Positions 46,251 to 53,330 of a stretch of 53,330 nt of DNA are shown here, piece by piece. This DNA comes from Olavius sp. associated proteobacterium Delta 1. GTDB lineage: Bacteria; Desulfobacterota; Desulfobacteria; Desulfobacterales; JAFDCJ01. Position numbers and translations under genes: made by a program. The DNA lies in the NCBI GenBank assembly GCA_902749685.1, contig CACVKW010001312.1:1-53330 (forward strand), read 5' to 3'. The notes under the pieces were generated by a model. It was not told the origin of the DNA, did no database searches, and saw only the letters and a list, made by a program, of their open reading frames with translations. How positions within the stretch are numbered: the stretch's first letter is position 1; each line of letters begins with the position of its first letter.

Positions 46251-47189
46251 TCACTCTCCTGTCTTTTCAGCTTCGATAGTATCTGCTACCTTCTCTTCTT
46301 GCACTATTTCCACTTCATCCGGGGCTTCGGCCGGCTCGCCGCCTTGCAGGGTTTCTTCTGCCGATCGCTTGATGATTTCAACTACAGGTCCCTCAGAGCC
46401 GTCTGAAATGACTTTGCGTTCACCCGGCTGGAGCTCGGCGCTGACGGCCGTCACTTCGGATTCCTCTTCTACGTCTTTATCAGCCTCGGCCTGCTGTTTT
46501 TCGGCTAAACGTTCCTGGCCTTCAGTGCAGGCATCTGCCATCCGCGAGGTAATTAACCGGATGGCCCGGATGGCATCATCATTGCCCGGAATAATATAAT
46601 CAATATCATCCGGATCACAATTGGTATCAACAATAGCCACAATCGGTATATTCAGCCGGCGACCCTCACGTACGGCAATAGCCTCATTTTTAGGATCAAC
46701 AACAAACAGTGCCCCGGGCAGTCCGTTCATGGTGCGGATTCCCCCGAGGTTGCTGTCGAGTTTGATGCGTTCTTTGCCCAATTTCAGCCGTTCTTTTTTT
46801 GGAAAAAGTTCGATGGTTCCATCATTTTGGATATTGTTGAGATAATTCAAGCGATCTATACTTTGTTTAATCGTTTGAAAATTTGTCATCATTCCGCCAA
46901 GCCAGCGATTGTGAACATAAAACATTTCGCACCGATTGGCTTCTTCATAAATGGAATCGCGGGCCTGCTTTTTCGTGCCGACAAACAGTACTGATTTACC
47001 CCCGGCAACCGTGTCAACGATAAAGTCATAAGCCGTTTTAAACATGCGCACGGTTCGTTGCAGGTCAATAATATAAATTCCGTTTCTGGCACCAAAAATA
47101 TAGGGTTTCATCTTTGGATTCCAGCGTTTCGTCTGGTGACCGAAATGCACACCGGCCTCCAGCAGTTCTTTCATCGTTACATAAGCCAT
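46251..47189 (-). CDS. rpsB: 30S ribosomal protein S2 with acidic C-terminal extension
   Basis: Small-subunit protein uS2. Residues 1-225 are standard (MKELLEAGVHFGHQTKRWNPKM, NRWLGGMMTNFQTIK, ALFVVDPKNEAIAVREGRRLNIP). At 312 residues it is about 60 longer than usual; the tail (about 235-312) is acidic and Glu/Ala/Val-rich (EADKDVEEES, EVEIVQEEKVADTIEAEKTGE), with unknown role. First gene of the long rpsB-to-purQ strand run. Confidence 0.97.
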   Translation of the reverse strand: MAYVTMKELLEAGVHFGHQTKRWNPKMKPYIFGARNGIYIIDLQRTVRMFKTAYDFIVDTVAGGKSVLFVGTKKQARDSIYEEANRCEMFYVHNRWLGGMMTNFQTIKQSIDRLNYLNNIQNDGTIELFPKKERLKLGKERIKLDSNLGGIRTMNGLPGALFVVDPKNEAIAVREGRRLNIPIVAIVDTNCDPDDIDYIIPGNDDAIRAIRLITSRMADACTEGQERLAEKQQAEADKDVEEESEVTAVSAELQPGERKVISDGSEGPVVEIIKRSAEETLQGGEPAEAPDEVEIVQEEKVADTIEAEKTGE

Positions 47190-47373
47190 AGTTATCTCCC
47201 TTCCCTTTCGGTTGTTCCACCGCCCTCATCCTCCCTGTTGCCGACTTTCAATGAAAGCACCGGGAAACAGGTCCGACAGCGTGGGTTTTATAAAAATCTT
47301 ATTCTTCTATCAAAAATTGTACCCGACCGCAACACTTTTTCTTTATATTTTTTTACCGATAGGGATGGGCCCC
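47128..47373 (+). repeat. Heptad tract near rpsB leader (see 47373-47428; end coordinate given below)
   Basis: This entry is superseded by the next one; the tract runs from 47373 to 47428. Confidence 0.05.
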
Positions 47374-47428
47374 GAATTCAAAATTCAAGGTTCAAAGGCT
47401 ATCGATTATCCGGTATCCGGAATCTTTA
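47373..47428 (+). repeat. Heptad repeat tract, AAnnTTC then ATCCGGn units
   Basis: Eight 7-bp units in one phase, with a change of unit part-way: three TTC-ending units (CGAATTC, AAAATTC, AAGGTTC), then units ATCGATT, ATCCGGT, ATCCGGA, ATCTTTA. Unit change without phase change is also seen at 17261-17393. It lies in the 279-bp gap between rpsB and prmC, which has no gene that I can see. Confidence 0.75.
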
Positions 47429-47449
47429 ACCACCCAACCCGTTTTTCTG

Positions 47450-47465
47450 AATCAACCAATCAACC
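47450..47465 (+). repeat. Two exact AATCAACC octamers beside prmC stop
   Basis: AATCAACC occurs twice in tandem (47450-47457, 47458-47465), ending three bases before the prmC stop codon complement at 47469-47471. Confidence 0.55.
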
Positions 47466-47468
47466 CTA

Positions 47469-48374
47469 TCATTCTCTTTTGCGCATCGTTACGACACGAT
47501 CGTATCCGCTGTAGTCTTTGGAACAACTAAATCCTTTATAGCGATCCCTGTCTGCGGCAATTTGCCGGATACCTTCGCGCTGGTCATGGCCGATCTCCAG
47601 CAACAGCACCCCGTCGGCATTCAGGTGGCGATGGGCGGCCCCGATAATTTTTCGATAACAGGCAAGACCGTCCGTATCACCATTAAGTGCGGCAATGGGT
47701 TCATACTGGTGGATCTCAGGCTGCAGTCCGCCAATTTCGCAACAGGGAATATAGGGCGGATTCGACACGATCAGATCAAAACCCGGCTTGGCACTATTTA
47801 TAGACGACAACCAGTCGCCGACAAAAAAGTGAATTTTTTGGCATAAATCATGCCGCCCGGCGTTTTTGAAAGCCAGCTTAACAGCCGGAGGAAATCGGTC
47901 CGATGCAAAATAGCTATGACGGGACTGCTGAGAAGCCAGTGCCAGCACAATGGCGCCGGAACCGGTGCCAAGGTCCAGGATGCGCTGTGGCGGCCGGGAC
48001 GATTTTCTTGCCAATAGATCTAATGCAACCTCCACCAAGCATTCAGTCTCCGGCCTGGGTATCAGGACATCTGAATTTATCTCCAGATCCAGGGACCAGA
48101 ACTCTTTAACGCCCAGAATATAGGCAACCGGCTCTCGCCTGACTCTGCGTTGGATCAATTTTTTGAATGTTTGCAGCTCATCGGCGACCAGCGGTTGATC
48201 ATACTTTAGGTAAAGATCAATCCGGTTGAGTTGCAGCGCATGCGCCAGCAGAATCTCACCGGTTGCCCGCGGGCTGTCGATATCATAGGATTTTAGATAT
48301 GACGTTGCCCAGCGGATTAATTTGATGATTGTCCATCGACGGTTATCGGTGGTAGCAGCAGTATTGTCGTTCAT
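47469..48374 (-). CDS. prmC: Peptide chain release factor N5-glutamine methyltransferase PrmC
   Basis: Methylates the Gln of the GGQ motif in release factors. The 301-residue protein has an N-terminal helical domain (1-90), a SAM site ILDLGTGSGAIVLALA (about 128-143), and the catalytic VSNPPYIP (about 202-209). Lies 50 bases downstream of prfA, which encodes its substrate, an arrangement common in bacteria. Confidence 0.95.
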   Translation of the reverse strand: MNDNTAATTDNRRWTIIKLIRWATSYLKSYDIDSPRATGEILLAHALQLNRIDLYLKYDQPLVADELQTFKKLIQRRVRREPVAYILGVKEFWSLDLEINSDVLIPRPETECLVEVALDLLARKSSRPPQRILDLGTGSGAIVLALASQQSRHSYFASDRFPPAVKLAFKNAGRHDLCQKIHFFVGDWLSSINSAKPGFDLIVSNPPYIPCCEIGGLQPEIHQYEPIAALNGDTDGLACYRKIIGAAHRHLNADGVLLLEIGHDQREGIRQIAADRDRYKGFSCSKDYSGYDRVVTMRKRE

Positions 48375-48424
48375 GGACGCTAATGATTTCGGGTCTGATT
48401 TAGCGAATCAGAAAAAAATAGGTT

Positions 48425-49492
48425 TCAGGTTTCCGCTTTTTGAAGCTCCTGGGTTTGATAATAGGTTGCCAGGTTGTCAATGAGTTCCTCAAGGTCACCC
48501 TGCAGAATGTTATCCAGTTTGTACAGCGTCAGGCCGATCCGATGGTCGGTCACTCTTGCCTGGGGAAAATTGTAGGTTCTGATTCGACCGCTTCTGTCGC
48601 CCGTGCCGACCTGGCTTTTGCGTTCTTCGGATCGCTTTTCGTTTTGCTCCATAGTCAATTGGTCCAGCAGGCGCGCCCGCAAAACTTTCATGGCTTTTAG
48701 CTTGTTTTTAAGCTGAGATTTCTCGTCCTGGCAGGTTACCACGAGGCCGGTCGGAAGATGGGTGATACGCACAGCTGAATCGGTTGTGTTCACACTTTGT
48801 CCCCCCGGACCGGTGGAACGATACACATCAATCTTAAGTTCAGACGGATCGATGGCAATATCAACATCTTCCGCCTCGGGTAAAACAGCCACGGTGACAG
48901 CTGAGGTATGGATACGCCCCTGGGTCTCAGTTGTCGGCACCCGCTGGACCCGATGGGTACCGCTTTCATATTTGAAGACACTGTAGGCACCTTTACCCTG
49001 AATCATGGCGATAACTTCTTTCAGGCCCCCGACACCGGTGGGGTGATGGGTCACCACCTCCACTTGCCAGGTGCGGTTTTCGGCATAGCGGCTGTACATC
49101 CTGAACAGATCGCCGGCGAACAGCGCGGCCTCCTCCCCACCGGTCCCGGCCCGAATCTCGACGATGACGTTTTTGTCATCATTGGGATCTCTGGGCAGCA
49201 GAAGTGTTTTGAGCGCATCTTCAATTTTATCTTTTTCCCGGGTCAGTGCCGCAATCTCGTCACGTGCCAGATCCTTTATTTCGGGATCGGTATCCTTTAA
49301 GAGTACCTGACTCTCCTCGAGATTCTGCAGCGTCTGCTTGTACTGGCGATAGACCGTAACGATCTTATTCAGTTCGGCATGCTCGCGCACATACTTCTGG
49401 TATGCGTCACGGTCCTGCACGATCTTTGGATCGCTTAGATGTTTTTCAACATCAATAAAGCGTTCTTCAACCCCAATTAATTTATCAAACAT
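48425..49492 (-). CDS. prfA: Peptide chain release factor 1
   Basis: Recognises UAA and UAG stop codons. The 355-residue protein shows the catalytic GGQ in RSTGPGGQSVNTTDSAVRI, an intact N-terminal helical domain, and the codon-recognition region around THRVQRVPTTETQGRIHTS. The ATG at 49492 is the family start (MFDKLIGVEERF). Between rpmE and prmC, a conserved order. Confidence 0.97.
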   Translation of the reverse strand: MFDKLIGVEERFIDVEKHLSDPKIVQDRDAYQKYVREHAELNKIVTVYRQYKQTLQNLEESQVLLKDTDPEIKDLARDEIAALTREKDKIEDALKTLLLPRDPNDDKNVIVEIRAGTGGEEAALFAGDLFRMYSRYAENRTWQVEVVTHHPTGVGGLKEVIAMIQGKGAYSVFKYESGTHRVQRVPTTETQGRIHTSAVTVAVLPEAEDVDIAIDPSELKIDVYRSTGPGGQSVNTTDSAVRITHLPTGLVVTCQDEKSQLKNKLKAMKVLRARLLDQLTMEQNEKRSEERKSQVGTGDRSGRIRTYNFPQARVTDHRIGLTLYKLDNILQGDLEELIDNLATYYQTQELQKAET

Positions 49493-49575
49493 CGGTCTTT
49501 ATATCTATTTAATGATGATTCCGGCAAGCTGATCAATATCTTAGCCGGATTGCTGGTGTTTGTAAGCAAAATGTT

Positions 49576-49613
49576 GCCGGTTCTGATTTTCTTTAACAGG
49601 AAAGAAAACCGGC
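49576..49613 (-). terminator. Hairpin between rpmE and prfA, possible terminator of rpmE
   Basis: Arms GCCGGTT (49576-49582) and AACCGGC (49607-49613) enclose an inner stem TTCTTT/AAAGAA with a six-base bulge. On the minus strand AACATTTTG follows, a weak T-rich tail. Could attenuate transcription into prfA. Confidence 0.4.
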
Positions 49614-49721
49614 CGGCTCACCGAGGATTGCAAATAAGCAACATATTACGCGCTGCAATACCAGACTCAGTTTTCCGGCCGAGTGACTTATCAGAAAAGA
49701 GAATTGGCAGGCGGGGGTAAA

Positions 49722-49943
49722 CTACGTGGGTTTTTCTTGATTCTGAAATTTTTCGTATTTCTTGCGAAATCGCTCAATCCGGCCCGCTGTGTCAATTAGT
49801 TTCTGTTTGCCGGTAAAAAATGGATGGCACTTGGAACATATTTCAACACTGATATTGGTTTTGGTCGAGCCAACCTCGATTTCATTTCCACATGCACATC
49901 GTATATTGGTATCGGCATATTCAGGATGAATTCCCTTTTTCAT
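49722..49943 (-). CDS. rpmE: 50S ribosomal protein L31 (zinc-binding form)
   Basis: Large-subunit protein bL31. The 73-residue protein keeps the zinc ligands CACGN (C16, C18 region) and CSKCHPFFTG (C36, C39), so it is the C+ form that needs zinc, in contrast to the C- paralogue made in zinc starvation. No paralogue is in the window. A promoter-like sequence lies at 50045-50073. Confidence 0.96.
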   Translation of the reverse strand: MKKGIHPEYADTNIRCACGNEIEVGSTKTNISVEICSKCHPFFTGKQKLIDTAGRIERFRKKYEKFQNQEKPT

Positions 49944-50044
49944 GATACTCTCAACCCCCTAAAATGAATTTATTCTTACCAATTCGCCGGAATCAGGTAT
50001 GCGGCGTTGCGCTAATGACTGATTGGGAAAAATCAGTTCATCGG

Positions 50045-50073
50045 TCATATACAGTGGAAATAAGCATATGTCA
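50045..50073 (-). promoter_or_regulatory. Candidate promoter for rpmE
   Basis: On the minus strand TTGACA (50073-50068) is followed after 17 bp by TATATG, about 100 bp upstream of the rpmE ATG. This one has the normal spacing. Confidence 0.45.
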
Positions 50074-50127
50074 ATTGAGATATTTTGCTGACCACTGATA
50101 AAGTTCAAATTGTTCGACAAATCTTTT

Positions 50128-51375
50128 TTAGGCGTTCATTGATTTTAAGAAAGCTTTATTATCTTTGGTTCCGCCCATTTTATCAAGCAAAAATTCCATA
50201 CTGTCCACTGAATTGAGGGTCGTAAGCAGCTTGCGCAATATCCAGACACGGTTCAGTGTTTCGTCATCGAGCAGCAGTTCTTCTTTGCGGGTACCGGACC
50301 GCTTGATATCAAATGCCGGGTAAATGCGTTTATCAGCCAGTCGGCGATCCAGCTGGATCTCGGCATTACCGGTTCCTTTAAATTCCTCAAAGATCACTTC
50401 ATCCATTCGGCTGCCGGTGTCAACCAGGGCGGTGGCGATAATCGTAAGACTGCCCCCCTCTTCGATGTTGCGTGCCGCACCGAAAAACCGTTTAGGTCGC
50501 TGCAGGGCATTAGAGTCAACACCACCGGACAATATTTTGCCGCTGGGCGGAACTACCGAATTGTAGGCCCGCGCCAGACGGGTAATACTGTCTAAGAGAA
50601 TGACAACATCCTTTCTATGTTCCACCAAACGTTTGGCTTTCTCGATGACCATCTCGGCAACCTGAACGTGCCTTTCGGCCGGCTCATCAAAGGTGGAACT
50701 GATCACCTCGGCCTTCACGGTTCGTTCCATATCGGTCACTTCCTCAGGACGTTCATCGATCAGCAATACGAACGGAACAACGTCTTTGTGGCTGGCGATA
50801 ATTGAATTGGCAATGGCTTGCAGCAACATGGTCTTACCGGATCGGGGCGGAGATACAATCAGGCCTCTTTGGCCAAAGCCAATGGGAATCATCAAATCCA
50901 TGATGCGGGTGGAAAAGTTGTCGTTGTCGGTCTCGAGATTTATTTTACAGTCAGGATAAAGGGGGGTTAAGTTGTCAAATAGGATTTTATCCCTGGCCAC
51001 TTCCGGATCTTCATAGTTGACAGCTTCCACTTTTAAAAGTGCAAAATACCTTTCCGATTCTTTCGGCTGTCGAATTTGTCCCGAAATGGTATCCCCGGTT
51101 CTCAAATTGAATCGTCGAATCTGGGAGGGGGACACGTAGATGTCGTCCGGTCCCGGCAGATAATTGGAATCCGGTGATCGCAGGAATCCAAAGCCATCCG
51201 GTAAAATTTCAAGAGTACCCTCACCGAAAATAAGGCCGTTTTTTTCAATCTGAGTCTGGAGCAGGGCAAACATCAGTTCCTGCTTGCGCATCCCTGCAGC
51301 TCCATCAATTTTAAGTCTTTTAGCCATCTGGGTGAGTTCGCTGATTTTTTTTTCTTTGAGTTCAGCAATGTTCAT
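50128..51375 (-). CDS. rho: Transcription termination factor Rho
   Basis: Hexameric RNA helicase that ends transcription. With ATG at 51375, behind GAGGAA, it has 415 residues: N-terminal helix domain, cold-shock RNA-binding domain (EGTLEILPDGFGFLRS, about 52-67), Walker A SPPRSGKT (about 175-182), Walker B VVILLDSITRLARAYN, Q loop SGKILSGGVDSNALQRPKRFFGAARNIE and R loop. No insertion. It has a long leader (about 380 bases from the promoter at 51765-51791) with a 9-bp hairpin, a setting in which Rho regulates its own mRNA in other bacteria. Confidence 0.97.
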   Translation of the reverse strand: MNIAELKEKKISELTQMAKRLKIDGAAGMRKQELMFALLQTQIEKNGLIFGEGTLEILPDGFGFLRSPDSNYLPGPDDIYVSPSQIRRFNLRTGDTISGQIRQPKESERYFALLKVEAVNYEDPEVARDKILFDNLTPLYPDCKINLETDNDNFSTRIMDLMIPIGFGQRGLIVSPPRSGKTMLLQAIANSIIASHKDVVPFVLLIDERPEEVTDMERTVKAEVISSTFDEPAERHVQVAEMVIEKAKRLVEHRKDVVILLDSITRLARAYNSVVPPSGKILSGGVDSNALQRPKRFFGAARNIEEGGSLTIIATALVDTGSRMDEVIFEEFKGTGNAEIQLDRRLADKRIYPAFDIKRSGTRKEELLLDDETLNRVWILRKLLTTLNSVDSMEFLLDKMGGTKDNKAFLKSMNA

Positions 51376-51502
51376 CAAAATTGTTCCTCGCACTTTTGTT
51401 ATCAATGATAATATAATCTATTACTCATTGAAATGTTTATAAAAATCGCTTTCAAAGCCCCTTGTCCATTCAAAACGAAAATAAAGCCGTATTAGCCTGA
51501 TT

Positions 51503-51529
51503 GGCTGCAAACTTTTTAAATTTGCAGCC
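51503..51529 (-). promoter_or_regulatory. Hairpin in the rho mRNA leader
   Basis: Arms 51503-51511 and 51521-51529 match perfectly over 9 bp with a 9-base loop. There is no T-run after it, so it is not an intrinsic terminator; it may expose or hide Rho loading sequence in the leader. Confidence 0.4.
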
Positions 51530-51764
51530 GACTACAGACGTGTTAAACTTTTGCAAGACCGGAACTAAATCGGTAATACCGAAAAGGCGTTGTAAATGGG
51601 TTCAAATATGTATAAAGTTTCCTTACAAAGGTGACTGACTGACTGGATTCATGCCGGTTTTTTAGGAGGAATTTGAGTGTTTAGTGATAAAGTTAGTTAA
51701 GAAGAAAAAAGATATCCTCTCACTCTGGCGGGTTCCACATGCCTTAAACCATGTAAGGATTAAC

Positions 51765-51791
51765 ATTATATCATTATTTCCTGACTGTCAA
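51765..51791 (-). promoter_or_regulatory. Consensus promoter for rho
   Basis: Perfect TTGACA (51791-51786) and perfect TATAAT (51770-51765) on the minus strand, 15 bp apart. Transcription would start near 51758, leaving a leader of about 380 bases. Confidence 0.6.
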
Positions 51792-51844
51792 GTCGTTTCG
51801 AATGTTTTTTTACTAATTTTAACAGAATACAGCAGTTTAAAACT

Positions 51845-53230
51845 ATGATACTTCCAATTGAGACGAATGTCTTACCCCAGAAAAAAGGAGTGTACGTCGT
51901 CGGCGGTTCGATTCGGGATCTGCTTTGCGGACGTACACCCATAGATTACGATCTGGCCGTCACGTATGCCCCTGACAGGTTCGCCCGCTCATTGGCCTCC
52001 AGAACTGGCGGACATGTTGTCGAATTCGGCAAACACGGACATACGATTCTGCGGGTCGTCACCGGAGACTATTACTTCGACATCATGCCCTTAAATGGCG
52101 TATCCATTGAAGATGATCTACACCGGCGGGATTTTACCATCAACGCCATGGCGCTGGAAGTATCATCCGGCAACCTGATAGACCCGGCGGGCGGCCGACA
52201 GGATCTGGCCGCCAAAAATATCCGCATGGTTGACCGTAACGTTTTCCGCAATGATCCGGTGCGCCTGATCCGGGCCTACCGCATGGCGGCTACCTTTGAC
52301 TTTGCCATTGATAAAGACACGCAAGCTGCCATTTCCCAGGATGCCGATCTGATCCGAAAATCCGCCGCAGAGCGCATCCGAGAAGAATTATTCAAAATTC
52401 TTAAATCCGCCGGATCCCATACTCAGCTTACGCACATGGCGCAAAGCGGGCTGTTGTTCAGATTGTTTCCGGAGTTGTTGCAGCTGAAAAACTGCCGGCA
52501 GGGTGACAATCAGCCGGCAAATTTGTATGGACAGACCCTTGCTGCTTACGGTCATCTCGAAAAATTGCTTTATTCCCGGGATCTAGCGCTGCCGGAGCCT
52601 GCGGACCGGCTTATGGCAGACATTGATACCGCACGGGCAGTCCTTTTAAAATGGGCTGTTTTGTTGCAAAATATCGGCCAGCCGTCAGTCCGGACAGAAG
52701 CCGCCGGTGAAACCCCTCATTGCAACGGTCATGCCGCCCACAGCGCGACCATGGCCCGGCGAATTTGTCAGAAGCTCCGATTTTCCAGGCGCCAATCAGA
52801 CACCATTGAGTTTATTATCCGTCATCATTTGGAACCGTTTTTTCTGTTCAACACCCGGCAAAATAAAGCCCCCGTTGACAGAGCATTTATCCAGCTTTTT
52901 ATGAGGTGTGGTGACCGTACGCCCGATATACTCCTGCATGCCTTGGCGGGATTTTGGGGCCGCAAGGCCCAGGAAGACCCTTCCAAAAAGGGCTTTTTTG
53001 AATTTGTCACCGAAGGCATTGACTGCTATTATTCAACCCTGCGGCCCCGTGCATCAACACCGCCCCCCTTAAACGGCAACGATTTAATCAAAGATTTCGG
53101 TTTGAAACCGTCGGCCGCGTTCAAACAGATTCTCAACGCCATAGAAGAAGAACACCTGGCTCGAAAGAATTTGACGCGCCAACAAGCACTTGAGTTGGTG
53201 GAGATACTGCTGAACAGGGAACAGACTTAA
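51845..53230 (+). CDS. CCA tRNA nucleotidyltransferase / poly(A) polymerase family protein
   Basis: Class II nucleotidyltransferase adding CCA to tRNA 3' ends or poly(A) to RNA; the family cannot be divided reliably by eye. The 461-residue protein has VVGGSIRDLL (GG-RD, residues 19-27) and the metal-binding IDYDLAV (D34, D36), the DDLHRRDFTINAMA motif near residue 96, the RNA-binding neck (DPVRLIRAYRMA), and a C-terminal HD-like region (HAAHSATMARRICQKL, IIRHHLEPFF). Both tRNA genes in the window encode CCA, so CCA repair is a plausible job. Divergent from rho; ATG at 51845. Confidence 0.88.
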   Translation: MILPIETNVLPQKKGVYVVGGSIRDLLCGRTPIDYDLAVTYAPDRFARSLASRTGGHVVEFGKHGHTILRVVTGDYYFDIMPLNGVSIEDDLHRRDFTINAMALEVSSGNLIDPAGGRQDLAAKNIRMVDRNVFRNDPVRLIRAYRMAATFDFAIDKDTQAAISQDADLIRKSAAERIREELFKILKSAGSHTQLTHMAQSGLLFRLFPELLQLKNCRQGDNQPANLYGQTLAAYGHLEKLLYSRDLALPEPADRLMADIDTARAVLLKWAVLLQNIGQPSVRTEAAGETPHCNGHAAHSATMARRICQKLRFSRRQSDTIEFIIRHHLEPFFLFNTRQNKAPVDRAFIQLFMRCGDRTPDILLHALAGFWGRKAQEDPSKKGFFEFVTEGIDCYYSTLRPRASTPPPLNGNDLIKDFGLKPSAAFKQILNAIEEEHLARKNLTRQQALELVEILLNREQT

Positions 53231-53300
53231 CCCTAACATTGCATAAATTCTTGTCATCAAGCCTGGCCGTTATGTCTGAGATCGTTGCTTTTTCCGGGCA

Positions 53301-53330
53301 GATGCTGGATGCTTGATACTTGATGCTGGA
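53301..53330 (+). repeat. Heptad repeat tract, GATGCTG type, cut by the window end
   Basis: Units GATGCTG, GATGCTT, GATACTT and GATGCTG in phase, and the tract continues past the window edge. It lies 70 bases after the cca stop. Confidence 0.75.

Larger units (their letters stand above)
51376..51844. other. Divergent rho-cca intergenic region with rho leader
   Basis: A 469-bp gap with no ORF. It contains the rho promoter (51765-51791), a perfect 9-bp hairpin GGCTGCAAA/TTTGCAGCC at 51503-51529 inside the predicted leader, and A/T-rich sequence before the cca start. Confidence 0.55.

Noticed and set aside
47128..47373. Feature entry with reversed coordinates
   Set aside because: A listing error of mine; the correct tract is 47373-47428, listed separately. 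Ignore the reversed entry.

Overview
This window looks like chromosomal core sequence from a Gram-negative bacterium of the Desulfobacterota type (a sulfate-reducer relative). I infer this from a complete Tol-Pal system, type IV pilus minor pilins with a PilY1 tip protein, a three-gene succinate dehydrogenase/fumarate reductase with one cytochrome b subunit, a PurL carrying two PurS-like domains, and a 201-residue EF-Ts. I see no transposase, integrase, phage gene, plasmid gene or CRISPR array.

Layout. 118-3572 (minus): ruvC-ruvA-ruvB for Holliday junction processing, then a SAM hydrolase of the DUF62 family. 3585-9326 (minus): tolQ-tolR-tolA, a 660-bp gap, then tolB-pal-cpoB for envelope constriction. 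9699-14938 (plus): HD phosphohydrolase, sdhCAB, MscS channel. 14922-19426 (minus): kinase with a receiver domain, cysteine-cluster protein, recR-ybaB-dnaX. 19551-19792 (minus): two tRNA-Ser genes. 19940-21143 (minus): TrmN6-type methylase and a DUF721/DciA protein. 21515-29353 (plus, one exception): hflKC, PilZ protein, HExxH protein, FmdB zinc ribbon, groESL and a LysM protein; the exception is a 32-codon bS22-like ribosomal protein gene at 23583-23681 on the minus strand. 29539-35296 (minus): fimT-pilV-pilW-pilX-pilY1 and a small secreted protein. 35852-47189 (minus): rpsB-tsf-pyrH-frr-uppS-cdsA-dxr-rseP, running on to purL and purQ. 47469-51375 (minus): rho, rpmE, prfA, prmC. 51845-53230 (plus): CCA-adding enzyme/poly(A) polymerase family.

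The genes are mostly conserved housekeeping genes. The unexplained structure lies between them. More than fifteen intergenic gaps contain short degenerate tandem arrays with a strict 7-bp period (two with an 8-bp period). The unit sequence differs from place to place, for example ATTGAAT, GAATGTC, CAACCCG, TTCCGCA and GTTATTA. Some arrays occur as inverted pairs around a short core with recurring flank motifs, and small ATCCGCC-type hairpins sit beside several of them. Many arrays begin within a few bases of a minus-strand stop codon, and two (ruvA, dxr) run into the coding 3' end. I consider this dispersed heptad family, best seen at 17261-17393, 6981-7105 and 2042-2305, the best candidate for an undescribed system. 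All period and match counts were made by eye.

Four strong minus-35 boxes (TTGACA) pair with TATAAT-like boxes at a 15-bp spacing, which is shorter than the usual 17 bp.
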